Assembly (NCBI GenBank): GCA_039984955.1
Contig: JBDWTN010000007.1
Location: 1,992,501-2,056,500 of the forward strand
Source of the DNA: Marinobacter alexandrii
Lineage (GTDB): Bacteria; Bacteroidota; Bacteroidia; Cytophagales; Cyclobacteriaceae
DNA: 64,000 nucleotides
Reading direction: 5' to 3'
Shown here: positions 45,237-54,461 of the stretch, piece by piece
Layout: each line of letters begins with the position of its first letter
Position numbering within the stretch: position 1 is the stretch's first letter
Translations under genes and position numbers: made by a program
Notes under the pieces: generated by a model
Database searches by the model: none
What the model saw: only the letters and a program-made list of their open reading frames with translations
Told to the model about the DNA's origin: nothing

Positions 45237-46778
45237 CTATACTTTCTTCTTTTCAACCATAAAAAAAGCAATGCCAGCTGATAGAAATGAAAGAGCAGCG
45301 CCTATCTGGCATACCATCTGGTATACCGCAATGAAGCTATTATCAAAAATAGAGTTGATTGAGGCTTGCAGACCTGAATCATATGCTGTTGGTGCAATGG
45401 CCTCACCCAGCTTGGATGCTTCCTGCATCACCTGTTCTTTGATTGTTTCTGAAATGGATAATGTTTCCATCGATTCCAGTACATAATTTCCAAAGACAAG
45501 TATCACAACCGCACCCAATATTGCGTTCATAAATGTTCCGGAAATACGTGTAACACTATTGTTGATGCCTGATGCTATCCCACTTTTGCTGTCTTCAACA
45601 CACGCCATTACTGCTGTTGTAAGTGGCACTACGGTGATCGCTATTCCTACTGCAAACAATAAAAATGGTGGAAAAAAAGTAGTCCAATAGGCTGAGGGAC
45701 CATCTGTCATACCAATGAAGGAAAACCATACCATACCCAACCCTGTAAGTGTTGGACCAAGAATTAAAAATCGTCTAGCTCCATGTTTACTAGTAAGCTC
45801 TCCCATCTTACGTGCAGCCAGCACCATAATGAAAGAAAAGGGGAGAAATGTCAAACCAGCTTGAAACTGAGAGTACCCTTGAACCTGAATAATGTTTAAT
45901 GAGAGGAAGAGCATCATAGCACCCATGCCTGCATACAAGAAGAAACTCAGAAGATTGACACCAGAGAATGTCTTATTGGTAAACATATCGAGAGGTACCA
46001 TTGGATCGTTCACTTTTTTTTCAATAATGACAAAAAGGATCAGAAAAAACGTACCAAGCGCAAGGCTCAAAATAACCACAGGATGCTGATAGCCCAACTC
46101 TGGCATTTCCAGGAAACCAAACGTAAGTGCTGCTAGACTCAAAACAAGTGTTGTTGCTCCTTTCCAATCAATTTTGGAAACTTTTGGTTGCTTGCTCTCA
46201 GGCACTTTGAAATGCAACGCCCAAATTGATAATAGTCCAAATGGTATATTAATGAAAAATATGAGCCTCCAAAGTCCGGCATCTGCAAGGGCTCCACCCA
46301 ATACTGGTCCACATATAGTAACGATTGTGGTAGTAGCGGACCATGTACCTATGGCTTTTCCTTTCTCTTCTTTACTAAATACGGCAGAAATAATCGATAA
46401 GCTTCCAGGGATCATGAATGCCCCACCTATTCCCTGAATTGTTCTAAACGCGATCAACTGAGTAATGTCTTGAGAGAAACCACAAAGAGCTGAACCAAGA
46501 GTAAAAACAAGGATTCCGATTTTAAATACTTTTACCCTCCCTAATTTATCTCCGAGACTGCCACCGACAATTATCAGTGCGGCTAACATGAGTAGGTAGC
46601 TATTGAGCACCCAAAATAAGTCAACACCTCCTGCAGATAAGTCTTGCTGGAGTGAAGGCAAGATTACGTTCAGAGCCGAACCATCTATAAACGCCATGCT
46701 GGTAGCCAAAATAGTCGAAAACATGGTCCATCGACCTGTTGGACAGTTGAGAGGGTTGTGATGTTGTGATGTTGTCAT
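45237..46778 (-). CDS. MFS drug exporter (DHA2-type, 14 TM)
   Basis: Its 513 residues are an MFS transporter of the 14-helix DHA2 group (EmrB/QacA-like). The start has FSTILATSMAFIDGSALNVI and LPSLQQDLSAGG; motif A is GGSLGDKLGRVKVF and motif C is GPVLGGALADAGLWRLIFFI, the antiporter motif. It expels a toxic or amphipathic compound with proton uptake; the substrate is unknown. No efflux-partner (membrane-fusion) gene is adjacent. Its start codon lies next to a repeat cluster. Confidence 0.88.
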   Translation of the reverse strand: MTTSQHHNPLNCPTGRWTMFSTILATSMAFIDGSALNVILPSLQQDLSAGGVDLFWVLNSYLLMLAALIIVGGSLGDKLGRVKVFKIGILVFTLGSALCGFSQDITQLIAFRTIQGIGGAFMIPGSLSIISAVFSKEEKGKAIGTWSATTTIVTICGPVLGGALADAGLWRLIFFINIPFGLLSIWALHFKVPESKQPKVSKIDWKGATTLVLSLAALTFGFLEMPELGYQHPVVILSLALGTFFLILFVIIEKKVNDPMVPLDMFTNKTFSGVNLLSFFLYAGMGAMMLFLSLNIIQVQGYSQFQAGLTFLPFSFIMVLAARKMGELTSKHGARRFLILGPTLTGLGMVWFSFIGMTDGPSAYWTTFFPPFLLFAVGIAITVVPLTTAVMACVEDSKSGIASGINNSVTRISGTFMNAILGAVVILVFGNYVLESMETLSISETIKEQVMQEASKLGEAIAPTAYDSGLQASINSIFDNSFIAVYQMVCQIGAALSFLSAGIAFFMVEKKKV

Positions 46779-47153
46779 ACGAAATACAAGATAAGTAATT
46801 CATCGCGGTAGAAGTACAACTGAAGCAGTCTCGAAATCGCGCACTACATAATGACCGTCATTAGGAATGAAGGCATGACCGACGCAATCTCATTATAATA
46901 AATCCAGAGTATTGATAACCTTATCAATCTTGAGATCGCTTCATTGCATTCGCGATGACATTCGCAATTTTAACCGTCATTACGAAGGAAGTATGACTGA
47001 AGTAATCTCATATTTTCAGAATAGCGCATTTAATCAATATTGAACAAACCTTATTTTAATGAGATTGCTTCACTGCGTTCGCAATGACGCATTGCATATC
47101 GCGATGACGTTACGGGATCTGATGCTGCCATTCGAAATACAAGACAAGTAATC
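46767..47153. repeat. 34-bp direct repeat flanking a repeat cluster
   Basis: Positions 46767-46800 and 47120-47153 match with about five differences over 34 nt. The first copy covers the start codon of the MFS gene and its upstream side. The REP-like inverted repeats lie entirely between them, suggesting duplication or insertion of about 350 bp. Confidence 0.6.
46857..47088. repeat. REP-like inverted repeat cluster (two pairs)
   Basis: Two pairs: 46857-46892 with 46931-46959, and 46976-47010 with 47060-47088. In each pair the first unit opens GTCATTA(C/G)GAA and ends CAATCTCA or TAATCTCA, and the second reads as the inverse, TGAGAT(T/C)GCTTC ... CGATGAC or CAATGAC. The two halves can pair across 38-50 nt of AT-rich sequence. 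No transposase or coding gene is seen in 46779-47314 otherwise. The layout resembles REP/RAYT mosaic elements; no RAYT gene is in the window. Confidence 0.75.
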
Positions 47154-47314
47154 ACTTAAATTAACCAATCAAAAATTGGCAATCTTACTTGTTCATAGAT
47201 GAATATTTGTTATTGTGGAATTAATACAATTCATTATAAAAAAAATGATATGATCAAAATTTGTTGTAATTTCGCCGCTACATTTTATTACTACCATTTT
47301 AAAACATTTAAAAA

Positions 47315-48553
47315 ATGAAAAAATCGATTATTGCAAGTTTATTTGTGATAGTATTACTATCCGCTTGTAAGGAAACAGAAACAACAACTGTAGATATTAC
47401 AGGTACTGCGACAATTACAGGTACTGTAAGCGCAGATGTAGACCAAACAGATGGTCAATCACAGTCAGAGATTTTACGAGGAGTACCTGTAAGAATTTTC
47501 TGGAGCACAGAGGATATAGACATATACGATGATGGAGAAGACGACAGAACACAATCAATTACGGTAACAACTGATTCCACTGGTGTCTATACAGCAGAGG
47601 TTCCTACTACTGAGGATGGAATTGATTTTACTCTTGAATTTGATGAAGTCGAATTAGATGTCACATTCGATAATGGAACTGGTACTTCGACTGAATCTGT
47701 AGTTTTCGAATCTGATGATGCCACTGCTACCGTAAGAATTGGTGAAACAGTTACCGTAGATTTCGATTACGAAAGCAATTTCAAAGGCGGTCTTGTATTA
47801 GAGAAATTTGGTACCATCTCAGGAACAGTAGTGGCTGATACCGAGCAAATTACAACTGAAGGTATTCCAGAAGTTGCTGTAGGAGCAACTGTAACTGTAA
47901 AATGGGAAGATGGAAGCGGAAATGATAGGTCTCTTTCTACAACTACCGATGCTTCTGGAGCATACAGTTTTCAGGTTCCTACAGAAGATGTAGATGACGA
48001 CTTTACTGTCGTATTCGAAGAATTTACGACAGGCGTTGACTACAACGATGGATTCAATAACGTAACAGGTTTCAGTGCAACCTTCGAAGAAGGTGAAGAA
48101 GACGATGTAGAGTTAAATGCTGGAGATACAGAAGAAGTAAACTTTAGCTACGAAGATAATCTAGTAGATAATCTTCCAATTTTTGCTACAATAGAAGGTG
48201 AAGTAGAGGTAAGAGTGAACGCTATCGCTGGTAGCGAAGATGAAAACCCTGTAATCGGACTTGTTATCCGTTTTACTTGGAATGACAAAGACAATATCCA
48301 GCGAGGTGCAACAGCTACCACTGACAACAATGGTAGATATTCCATTCAAGTTCCTCTTACAGATGACAGCACAATTGACGTAGTAGTTCCGGAAATAGTT
48401 ATTACGAATTACCAATTCACGAATGGCGGTGGTGATGATGTTACAGGTACGGCTACTTACGATGAAGTAAACGCAACCAGAAATTTGAGTAAAGGGCAAG
48501 AAGATACATTTGATATTTCTGATACAACGCCTAATTCAGTAGTTGAAAACTAA
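47315..48553 (+). CDS. Lipoprotein with three Ig-like/CarbopepD-reg repeats
   Basis: The protein has 412 residues. The signal MKKSIIASLFVIVLLSAC is followed by three repeats of about 115-125 residues. Each holds ITGTVSADV or ISGTVVADT at the start, then VPVRIFWST, VTVKWEDGS or VIRFTWNDK, and a DSTGVYTAEVPT, DASGAYSFQVPT or DNNGRYSIQVPL motif, the classic carboxypeptidase-regulatory-like strand. The protein is rich in Asp and Glu. It probably sits in the outer membrane with the beta-barrel-like protein encoded 20 bp downstream. Confidence 0.82.
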   Translation: MKKSIIASLFVIVLLSACKETETTTVDITGTATITGTVSADVDQTDGQSQSEILRGVPVRIFWSTEDIDIYDDGEDDRTQSITVTTDSTGVYTAEVPTTEDGIDFTLEFDEVELDVTFDNGTGTSTESVVFESDDATATVRIGETVTVDFDYESNFKGGLVLEKFGTISGTVVADTEQITTEGIPEVAVGATVTVKWEDGSGNDRSLSTTTDASGAYSFQVPTEDVDDDFTVVFEEFTTGVDYNDGFNNVTGFSATFEEGEEDDVELNAGDTEEVNFSYEDNLVDNLPIFATIEGEVEVRVNAIAGSEDENPVIGLVIRFTWNDKDNIQRGATATTDNNGRYSIQVPLTDDSTIDVVVPEIVITNYQFTNGGGDDVTGTATYDEVNATRNLSKGQEDTFDISDTTPNSVVEN

Positions 48554-48572
48554 TATTTGAGCGAAATAATTT

Positions 48573-49496
48573 ATGAAAAATATATTATCAATAGTTTTAG
48601 TACTCTTTGCCATTGCAGGATTTGCACAAGATGCGAGTCAGACAGGGACAAGAGTAACTAAACTAAAAATATTCAAATCCTCAGGAGAGGAGAATGAATT
48701 GCTATCTAAGAATGGTCATCAGATCCTTCCGAAGAAAGGTGACTGGTCATTAGGTATAAATGCCTCTTCTGTATTGCAATACTTTGGTAATGCTGCAAAC
48801 GGAGAAAACCTTAATGTTTCACCAGCTTTTAACCAAGTAAGTAAAGGTCTTCCAAATGCTACAATTTGGGGTAAATATTTTATTGCTGATGATCTTGCAT
48901 GGAGAGGTGGAGCTCATATTTTTGCTAATGCAAATAGAACGAAGTTTAGAGTAGATGATGATGCCAGTACTAATCCTGATGAAGTTGTCTTTGATATTCG
49001 AGATATTGAGCAGTTTGGACTTACATTGAGTCTTGGACTTGAAAAACGTAAAGGTAAATCAAGAGTACAAGGAGTATATGGTGCAGATGTATATGTTCAT
49101 TATACTACCGAAAACACTTCGAAATTTCAGTACGGAAATGAAATTACTGCGACTAACCAGACACCAACTGGTACTGGTTTCGGGAATCCAACAGGTGTTA
49201 CCGACCCTGCTTTAGGTTTTAGAATCACTGAAGGTAACTTAGGTAACAACTTGCAATTCGGTCTAAGAGGGTTTGTTGGCGTAGAATATTTCTTTGCTCC
49301 TAAAATGTCCCTTGGAGGTGAATTTTACTGGGGAGTAAGCTATTCTACTTTCGGAGATACCTCTGTGACTTTCGAAGGATATGAAGGATCTCAAGATGCC
49401 GTAATCGAGACAAGTACATTTACTGAAGGTGATAGAACTTTTGAAATGGGTTTTGATAATACTTCAGCTGCAATCAACTTATTCTTCTATTTCTAA
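48573..49496 (+). CDS. Outer membrane beta-barrel-like protein
   Basis: Its 307 residues have a signal peptide (MKNILSIVLVLFAIAGFAQ) and alternating beta strands: GDWSLGINASSVLQYFGN, LAWRGGAHIFANANRTKFRV, FGLTLSLGLEKRKGKSRV, FGLRGFVGVEYFFAPKMSLG, and terminal INLFFYF with the C-terminal Phe typical of outer membrane barrels. Ligand or partner is unknown; it probably works with the repeat lipoprotein just upstream. A hairpin terminator follows. Confidence 0.82.
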   Translation: MKNILSIVLVLFAIAGFAQDASQTGTRVTKLKIFKSSGEENELLSKNGHQILPKKGDWSLGINASSVLQYFGNAANGENLNVSPAFNQVSKGLPNATIWGKYFIADDLAWRGGAHIFANANRTKFRVDDDASTNPDEVVFDIRDIEQFGLTLSLGLEKRKGKSRVQGVYGADVYVHYTTENTSKFQYGNEITATNQTPTGTGFGNPTGVTDPALGFRITEGNLGNNLQFGLRGFVGVEYFFAPKMSLGGEFYWGVSYSTFGDTSVTFEGYEGSQDAVIETSTFTEGDRTFEMGFDNTSAAINLFFYF

Positions 49497-49514
49497 TAGT
49501 TAGAAAATATTTTC

Positions 49515-49546
49515 AAAAAAGGCTCTCAGTAATGGGAGCCTTTTTT
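49515..49546. terminator. Bidirectional terminator
   Basis: AAAAAAGGCTC (49515-49525) pairs with GAGCCTTTTTT (49536-49546), with a T run after it. It lies between the outer membrane protein gene and the convergent DUF3667 gene. Confidence 0.88.
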
Positions 49547-49549
49547 TTG

Positions 49550-50278
49550 TTACATATAAAAGATCAGTGCTGCTGCACCGCTGAAGATGATCATGGCAGA
49601 AACCACATACATGATGTTTACCATCAGTAGCTTGAAAAATGTAGTAAGCCACTTTTGATCATAGACTCTTTTCAGGGCAATTAACAAATAGAGCTGAAGA
49701 AGAAACATCGTGATAATCAAAGACCATTGACTTAGAAAGACACTACTCGGAAAGATATAATCAATCAAGACCACCATAAGTGTCAAGAGAACAAAGATGA
49801 ATGCATGCAAATGAATTGAGAAAATAAAGTGTGTGAGATAGAATCTTCCTGGCTTCCGAAAAAGCATGTAAAGAAACAGGGCAAACAGTGGTAAAAGCAG
49901 AAAAAAGAGCCTTGGAAACCACACATTGAAAAAATTATCCAGAAATTCTGCCTCCTCATTTCTTTCCAGTGCTACCGTTTTTTCTACAGGCCCCAAAATC
50001 AAAAAGAAGATAATGCTGATAAAGATAAAGAGCCTCAGCGGAGGAATGTATCGAACTCTGCGGCCTACAATAAATTCGTTTGTGAGAAAGCCCGGTTTTA
50101 TTAAAAGGGGCTTTACACTACGTATGATTAATGAGTCGAAAGTAAAATAGTCTCCTAGAAAGTCAAGGATGAATTGCTTAAAATGAACTACTTTGTCTTT
50201 GTGTTCCTGTCCGCAAGAAGGACAGTATTTAAACTCGTTATCGAGTTTTTTCTCACAGTTTTTACAAATTCTTTCCAA
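49550..50278 (-). CDS. DUF3667 zinc-ribbon membrane protein
   Basis: Its 242 residues begin MERICKNCEKKLDNEFKYCP with SCGQEH, a four-Cys zinc ribbon (CxxC...CxxC). FKQFILDFLGDYFTFDS, LIKPGFLTNEFIVGRRVRYI and four or five membrane helices in the rest are the DUF3667 pattern of Bacteroidota. Its function is unknown. It stands alone on the strand, convergent with the outer membrane protein gene. Confidence 0.85.
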   Translation of the reverse strand: MERICKNCEKKLDNEFKYCPSCGQEHKDKVVHFKQFILDFLGDYFTFDSLIIRSVKPLLIKPGFLTNEFIVGRRVRYIPPLRLFIFISIIFFLILGPVEKTVALERNEEAEFLDNFFNVWFPRLFFLLLPLFALFLYMLFRKPGRFYLTHFIFSIHLHAFIFVLLTLMVVLIDYIFPSSVFLSQWSLIITMFLLQLYLLIALKRVYDQKWLTTFFKLLMVNIMYVVSAMIIFSGAAALIFYM

Positions 50279-50328
50279 TATTCTCTCTTTATACTAATAT
50301 TGATGATAATCGAAAATACTTCGTTGCA

Positions 50329-50655
50329 TTGAGTTATAAACTATTCATCACCGGACTTTTATTCTTCGCCGTAGTTTTTTCTGCTGCTTCCCAGAAGATT
50401 GTGGTGGATACTAGCTCTACAAGTAGGTACTTGATTAAGCCTGAAAACGTAGCTAAACCAGAAGTTAAAGCTCCTTCTAAGGAACCAGCTGAAGAATTGA
50501 CTTTTAGTGATCGAGCGCTATCAATTGGTAAAGGGATCTTAAATCGCCTAAAAGCGCGATTAAATCTTGAGGAAGCTTCTGAAAGCTTGAAAGAAAAGAA
50601 AAATAAGATTTTAGGCAAGCCAGAAGAGGAAGAAAAAAAGGAAGAGGATGGATAG
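50329..50655 (+). CDS. Small exported protein, basic/acidic tail
   Basis: Started at TTG (50329), it gives 108 residues with a signal peptide (LSYKLFITGLLFFAVVFSAA). The rest is polar and charged, with one helix-rich stretch (LSIGKGILNRLKARLNLEE) and a Glu/Lys tail. No domain is recognised. It is divergent from the DUF3667 gene and its end is close to the convergent response regulator gene. It could be a lipid- or membrane-associated accessory protein; this is not supported further. Confidence 0.5.
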   Translation: MSYKLFITGLLFFAVVFSAASQKIVVDTSSTSRYLIKPENVAKPEVKAPSKEPAEELTFSDRALSIGKGILNRLKARLNLEEASESLKEKKNKILGKPEEEEKKEEDG

Positions 50656-50657
50656 GT

Positions 50658-51032
50658 TTAAGAGCCGTTGGTACTTTTCAGAGAGTCTTCTATCTCCTTC
50701 CGATCAAATGGTTTTGTAAAAAACTTCTTTATGGTCTTTTGCCTAAGTGCCTGATCTATTTCATCGTTGAAAGCGTATCCACTTAAAATGAAATACGGAA
50801 TGTCATTATTTTTTTCCTGTGCTTTTTGGATGAATTGAACCCCATTCATTTGTGGCATATGCATATCGCTAATGACTGCCTTTATTCTCGCACGATTCTC
50901 ATCAAGTTTTCTCAATCCTTCTTCCGGGGTACTGGCTACAAGCACATCTCTTTCTCCTTCAAATGATACTCGAAAGAGAAGTAAGTTGGCTTCTTCATCG
51001 TCTATATAAAGGATCGCTGGTCTATCGTTCAT
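50658..51032 (-). CDS. Single-domain response regulator
   Basis: Its 124 residues are one CheY-like receiver: YIDDEEANLLLF near the N-terminus (acidic pocket), phospho-acceptor Asp56 in VISDMHMPQMNG, YFILSGYAF with the Ser, and KKFFTKPFDRKE with the Lys. No output domain is present. It is coupled to the histidine kinase gene just upstream, 2 bp away on the same strand, so the two form a pair. Output must be by protein contact or by passing phosphate on. Confidence 0.93.
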   Translation of the reverse strand: MNDRPAILYIDDEEANLLLFRVSFEGERDVLVASTPEEGLRKLDENRARIKAVISDMHMPQMNGVQFIQKAQEKNNDIPYFILSGYAFNDEIDQALRQKTIKKFFTKPFDRKEIEDSLKSTNGS

Positions 51033-51034
51033 TT

Positions 51035-53017
51035 TTATAAAGGTAAGGTTATAATAAACTTAGTTCCCTCATCAATGTTTGATTTTACGTCGATATGACC
51101 ATTGTGTTCTTCAATAATGGAAAATGTAATAAATAGACCAAGTCCCGTGCCCTCTCCAGGGGCCTTCGTTGTAAAAAAAGGATCGCTAATTTTTATTAAA
51201 TTTTCTTCCGGAATCCCTTCGCCATCATCCTCAATGCATATTTCTACATGTTTATTTAAGCGCTTTGTTGTGATTTGAATTGAGCCTTCTTCATCAATTG
51301 CCTGTTCTGCATTAGCGATGATGTTGATCATTGCTTGATGCAGCCTCCCTTCATTGCCTCTCAAATCAACGCCTTCCTTTGTGAAGTCTGTGATGATTCT
51401 TACTCTGTTTCTGATCTTGCTGTGAAGGATAAGTAGGCAGTTTTCAATAATCTCGTGAATATTGCAGTGCTCTACCACATCCGGAGCTGCCTTTCTGCTG
51501 AAGTGACTCAGGCTTTTTACAATATTGGTGGCTCTATCCACACCTTCATTGATGATCTTGAAATACGTTTTTAATTCTTCATCATCAATAGATTTATCCT
51601 TTTGAATTTTCTGGGCTAGTGCTTCAATTCCGTTTTTAATAAAATTGAGCGGGTTGTTAATCTCATGGCCTACACCTGCTGCTAAAACTCCCAAAGAAGC
51701 CATTTTTTCTGACGTAACTAAGAGTTTCTGTGTCTTTCTAAGCTCCTCATTGTTTTGCTGAAGCTTCTCATTTTTTTTATGATTTTTTCTCAACAAAATA
51801 ATCATCACCACCAAAAGTGGGATAGTCACAATGATGATAAAAGTAAAAAGCCGATTCGCAATCTCCTGATTTTTGATTTCTACCTGTTGAGAAGCCATCG
51901 TAAACCGATCTTCTTCCTCTTTCAACTTCAGAGGAATAAAGTGTAGATTCCGAGAAACAACCTCTTGAAAAAGAGAATCTTTCAGTTTTATGTACTTGCG
52001 TAGGTATTCGTGTTCTTTTTCTTCATCTTTTTTCGCGGCATAAATGTCTGAATATAGATTGAGGTTGTCAAGTAGTTGCTGTCTCAATCGTATTTTTCGA
52101 GTCCATTCATCAGAATTATCCAAATAGTAAATTGCATTATCAATAGTGCCCTTTCTTAAGGCGTTTTTTGACATTAGAAAATACGCTTCTGCCATCCCCT
52201 TTTTGTCATCGATGGACTGACTAGTATTAAGTGACTTTTGAAAAAAGTATTGAACTGAGTCACCCACCCCTTTAAGCATGAGCGTTTCTCCAACACCTCT
52301 CATCGAAACTGAACCCCAATTAAAGTTTTTAATCTCATCAGCTAACTTCAGTCCTTCTCGGAAATATATTAAAGCAGAATCCAATTTATTTTCTTTCAAA
52401 TAAGTCGTTCCAATATTATTGATAGCATAAAGCTTACTATCCAAATCTTGGATTTCTATCGCTAACTCAAATGCCTCTTCAAAATAACTTCTCGCCTCTT
52501 CATAATCCTTTACTCGATCAAACACCAACCCAATATTATTTATGACCGTGGCTAATCCATATGTTTCTCCAATTTTTTCCTTCAAGGCTTTCCCTTTTAG
52601 GAGGTATTCAAAGGCGGTTTGGTAGTCTCCAAGGTTATAGTAGAGTAAGCCAATGTTGTTATAACCATTATTGATAAGCGAAGTATCTGCTAGTGAAATA
52701 GCAATGCTTAAAGCCTTCTGATTATAATCTAAAGATTCATCATAATCCCCTTTATAGTAATAAACCCCAGCAATAAATCTTAGTGATTTAGAAATCAACA
52801 ATGAATCACCCATTTCTTCTGATAGTGAAAGTGCTTCGCCACCATACTCCATTGCTCGAGCCGGGTAATTGAGCCATAGGCTTATGACAATATTATGTAA
52901 AGTCCCAACACGCTCTTCTCCTGATTGATTACCCAATGAAGTAATCAAGCTATCTGCCTGACCAAATGATTGGAAAATAAAAAACAGAAACGTAAGTGTC
53001 AGGATAGCCTTTTTCAC
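51035..53017 (-). CDS. Sensor histidine kinase with TPR sensor domain
   Basis: Its 660 residues include a signal peptide ([19 protein letters not shown]), a run of TPR repeats (about 30-330, with [20 protein letters not shown] and [20 protein letters not shown]), one membrane helix (about 395-415, [18 protein letters not shown]), a coiled coil ([18 protein letters not shown]), and a kinase core: dimerisation His in [12 protein letters not shown], HATPase [25 protein letters not shown] and [14 protein letters not shown]. The TPR region faces the periplasm, so it probably senses a protein or envelope signal. It is paired with the single-domain response regulator. Confidence 0.93.
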   Translation of the reverse strand: MKKAILTLTFLFFIFQSFGQADSLITSLGNQSGEERVGTLHNIVISLWLNYPARAMEYGGEALSLSEEMGDSLLISKSLRFIAGVYYYKGDYDESLDYNQKALSIAISLADTSLINNGYNNIGLLYYNLGDYQTAFEYLLKGKALKEKIGETYGLATVINNIGLVFDRVKDYEEARSYFEEAFELAIEIQDLDSKLYAINNIGTTYLKENKLDSALIYFREGLKLADEIKNFNWGSVSMRGVGETLMLKGVGDSVQYFFQKSLNTSQSIDDKKGMAEAYFLMSKNALRKGTIDNAIYYLDNSDEWTRKIRLRQQLLDNLNLYSDIYAAKKDEEKEHEYLRKYIKLKDSLFQEVVSRNLHFIPLKLKEEEDRFTMASQQVEIKNQEIANRLFTFIIIVTIPLLVVMIILLRKNHKKNEKLQQNNEELRKTQKLLVTSEKMASLGVLAAGVGHEINNPLNFIKNGIEALAQKIQKDKSIDDEELKTYFKIINEGVDRATNIVKSLSHFSRKAAPDVVEHCNIHEIIENCLLILHSKIRNRVRIITDFTKEGVDLRGNEGRLHQAMINIIANAEQAIDEEGSIQITTKRLNKHVEICIEDDGEGIPEENLIKISDPFFTTKAPGEGTGLGLFITFSIIEEHNGHIDVKSNIDEGTKFIITLPL

Positions 53018-53071
53018 ACCATTAAACTCAGTGAAATAATAAGTTAGTAAGAAATGAGAAGAATAGAGGGG

Positions 53072-54445
53072 TCAGTTTTTTTCAATTCGTTCAAATGCTC
53101 CGATATCTGGACTACTGTCTCTGTCACGTCCTAAGATGTCAATATCCACTCCAATAGAAACACCATTATCCTTAGCAACGGACAGTGTGTCCAGCGAATA
53201 ATCATTGGCAAACGAACTTACAAAGCCTGGAAAGTTAAGTTCCTGAGAGGTTAAGTTGTTTTCAATCTCAAGCGAGGATCGTATAATGTTGTTGGTTAAA
53301 GTCGCAGTAACTATTGCTCCTCCTCCATTGTTGATCAAAAGTTCCTCGTCAGCAGGACCCCAAATGATACAATTGGTTAATTCAAGATTTAAATCTGATG
53401 TAAGTAGCTCATTTTCTGCAATAACGATGTTATCTGAAAATTGTACAGTAGACTCATCCTGAATAAATAGTGCCGGTTCATTGGAAAAAGTACAGTGTCT
53501 ATATTGATAGTTGCCTCCTGCAAATCCACCAACAATGTAGGTTCCACAATTATAAATGAGTGTGTTACTAGCTTCAACATCTGAAGTGAAGGCTAGAATA
53601 CCCGCCAAACTCATATTATAGATCTCAGTATTCTTAACAATCAGGTCGGGCAAATCATCCTCGTCTGGTGTACCTATTCTTAGCCCAACTTGTCCATTGA
53701 AAATCTCAGCAAATTCTATTTCGTTTTCGGAGCTTCCTTCTAAAAAATAAATGCCATTCCACTGTCCTGGGACATCATCATAAATACCGTCGAACCTAGC
53801 ATTTCTGAAAACTATATGATTGGCAGAGTCGCCTATCGCTTTTAAGGTGCCTTGAACAAACATCACAGCATCGTTTTCGAAATAAATGGTCGTTCCTTTT
53901 TCAATATCTAATAGACATCCTGTGGGAATTAAAACAGTATCAGATACGATATAAGGTCGATTGCTACTCCAAGTTTCATTGCAAATACTGACATTATTTA
54001 GCGGTGTTACATCCTGACCAAAGGAAACAAGCTTAACATGTTCATCATTTGTATTCCAGCGAAAAATCAAGGAGTCTTTTACGATGTAAGGTAGATTTTC
54101 ATCTCGAGGATCAATGTTTACCTCTACTAAAATGATGATGCTATCTCCACCGAAAATCTGCTCATTCAGCACCGAATTGGTTTGCTTACCATTTATAATG
54201 ACTTGATAATCAGAGTTTGTTCCTTTCCCAAGAACTATTTCATCAAATTGAATTGCTTCTTTGTTTGGATTATAAATAGTCAGTCTCCTCGTACTACTTC
54301 TCCTCTCTGACAAAAGGGTATCGAAAGCTACAGTATCGTTACTGAAAATTAAAGTCAGGTCAGGGTCAAATGAAATAGACTCCTCTGGAGCTGAACACCC
54401 AACCCAAATCAAAAAAATTGAGAAAACAAGAAATAGATTTCGCAT
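53072..54445 (-). CDS. Lipoprotein with parallel beta-helix fold
   Basis: Its 457 residues have a signal (MRNLFLVFSIFLIWVGC) with a lipobox Cys. An Ig-like N-terminal part (LTIYNPNKEAIQFDEIVLGK) is followed by a right-handed beta-helix of repeated strands such as NHIVFRNARFDGIYDDVPGQ, SENEIEFAEIFNGQVGLRIG and ASNTLIYNCGTYIVGGFAGG. The C-terminal LGRDRDSSPDIGAFE matches the end of many pectate-lyase-like choice-of-anchor proteins. No catalytic site is clear, so it is a structural or binding protein. It stands 16 bp after prfA on the same strand. Confidence 0.82.
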   Translation of the reverse strand: MRNLFLVFSIFLIWVGCSAPEESISFDPDLTLIFSNDTVAFDTLLSERRSSTRRLTIYNPNKEAIQFDEIVLGKGTNSDYQVIINGKQTNSVLNEQIFGGDSIIILVEVNIDPRDENLPYIVKDSLIFRWNTNDEHVKLVSFGQDVTPLNNVSICNETWSSNRPYIVSDTVLIPTGCLLDIEKGTTIYFENDAVMFVQGTLKAIGDSANHIVFRNARFDGIYDDVPGQWNGIYFLEGSSENEIEFAEIFNGQVGLRIGTPDEDDLPDLIVKNTEIYNMSLAGILAFTSDVEASNTLIYNCGTYIVGGFAGGNYQYRHCTFSNEPALFIQDESTVQFSDNIVIAENELLTSDLNLELTNCIIWGPADEELLINNGGGAIVTATLTNNIIRSSLEIENNLTSQELNFPGFVSSFANDYSLDTLSVAKDNGVSIGVDIDILGRDRDSSPDIGAFERIEKN

Positions 54446-54461
54446 CTGAATTAAGAACGGA

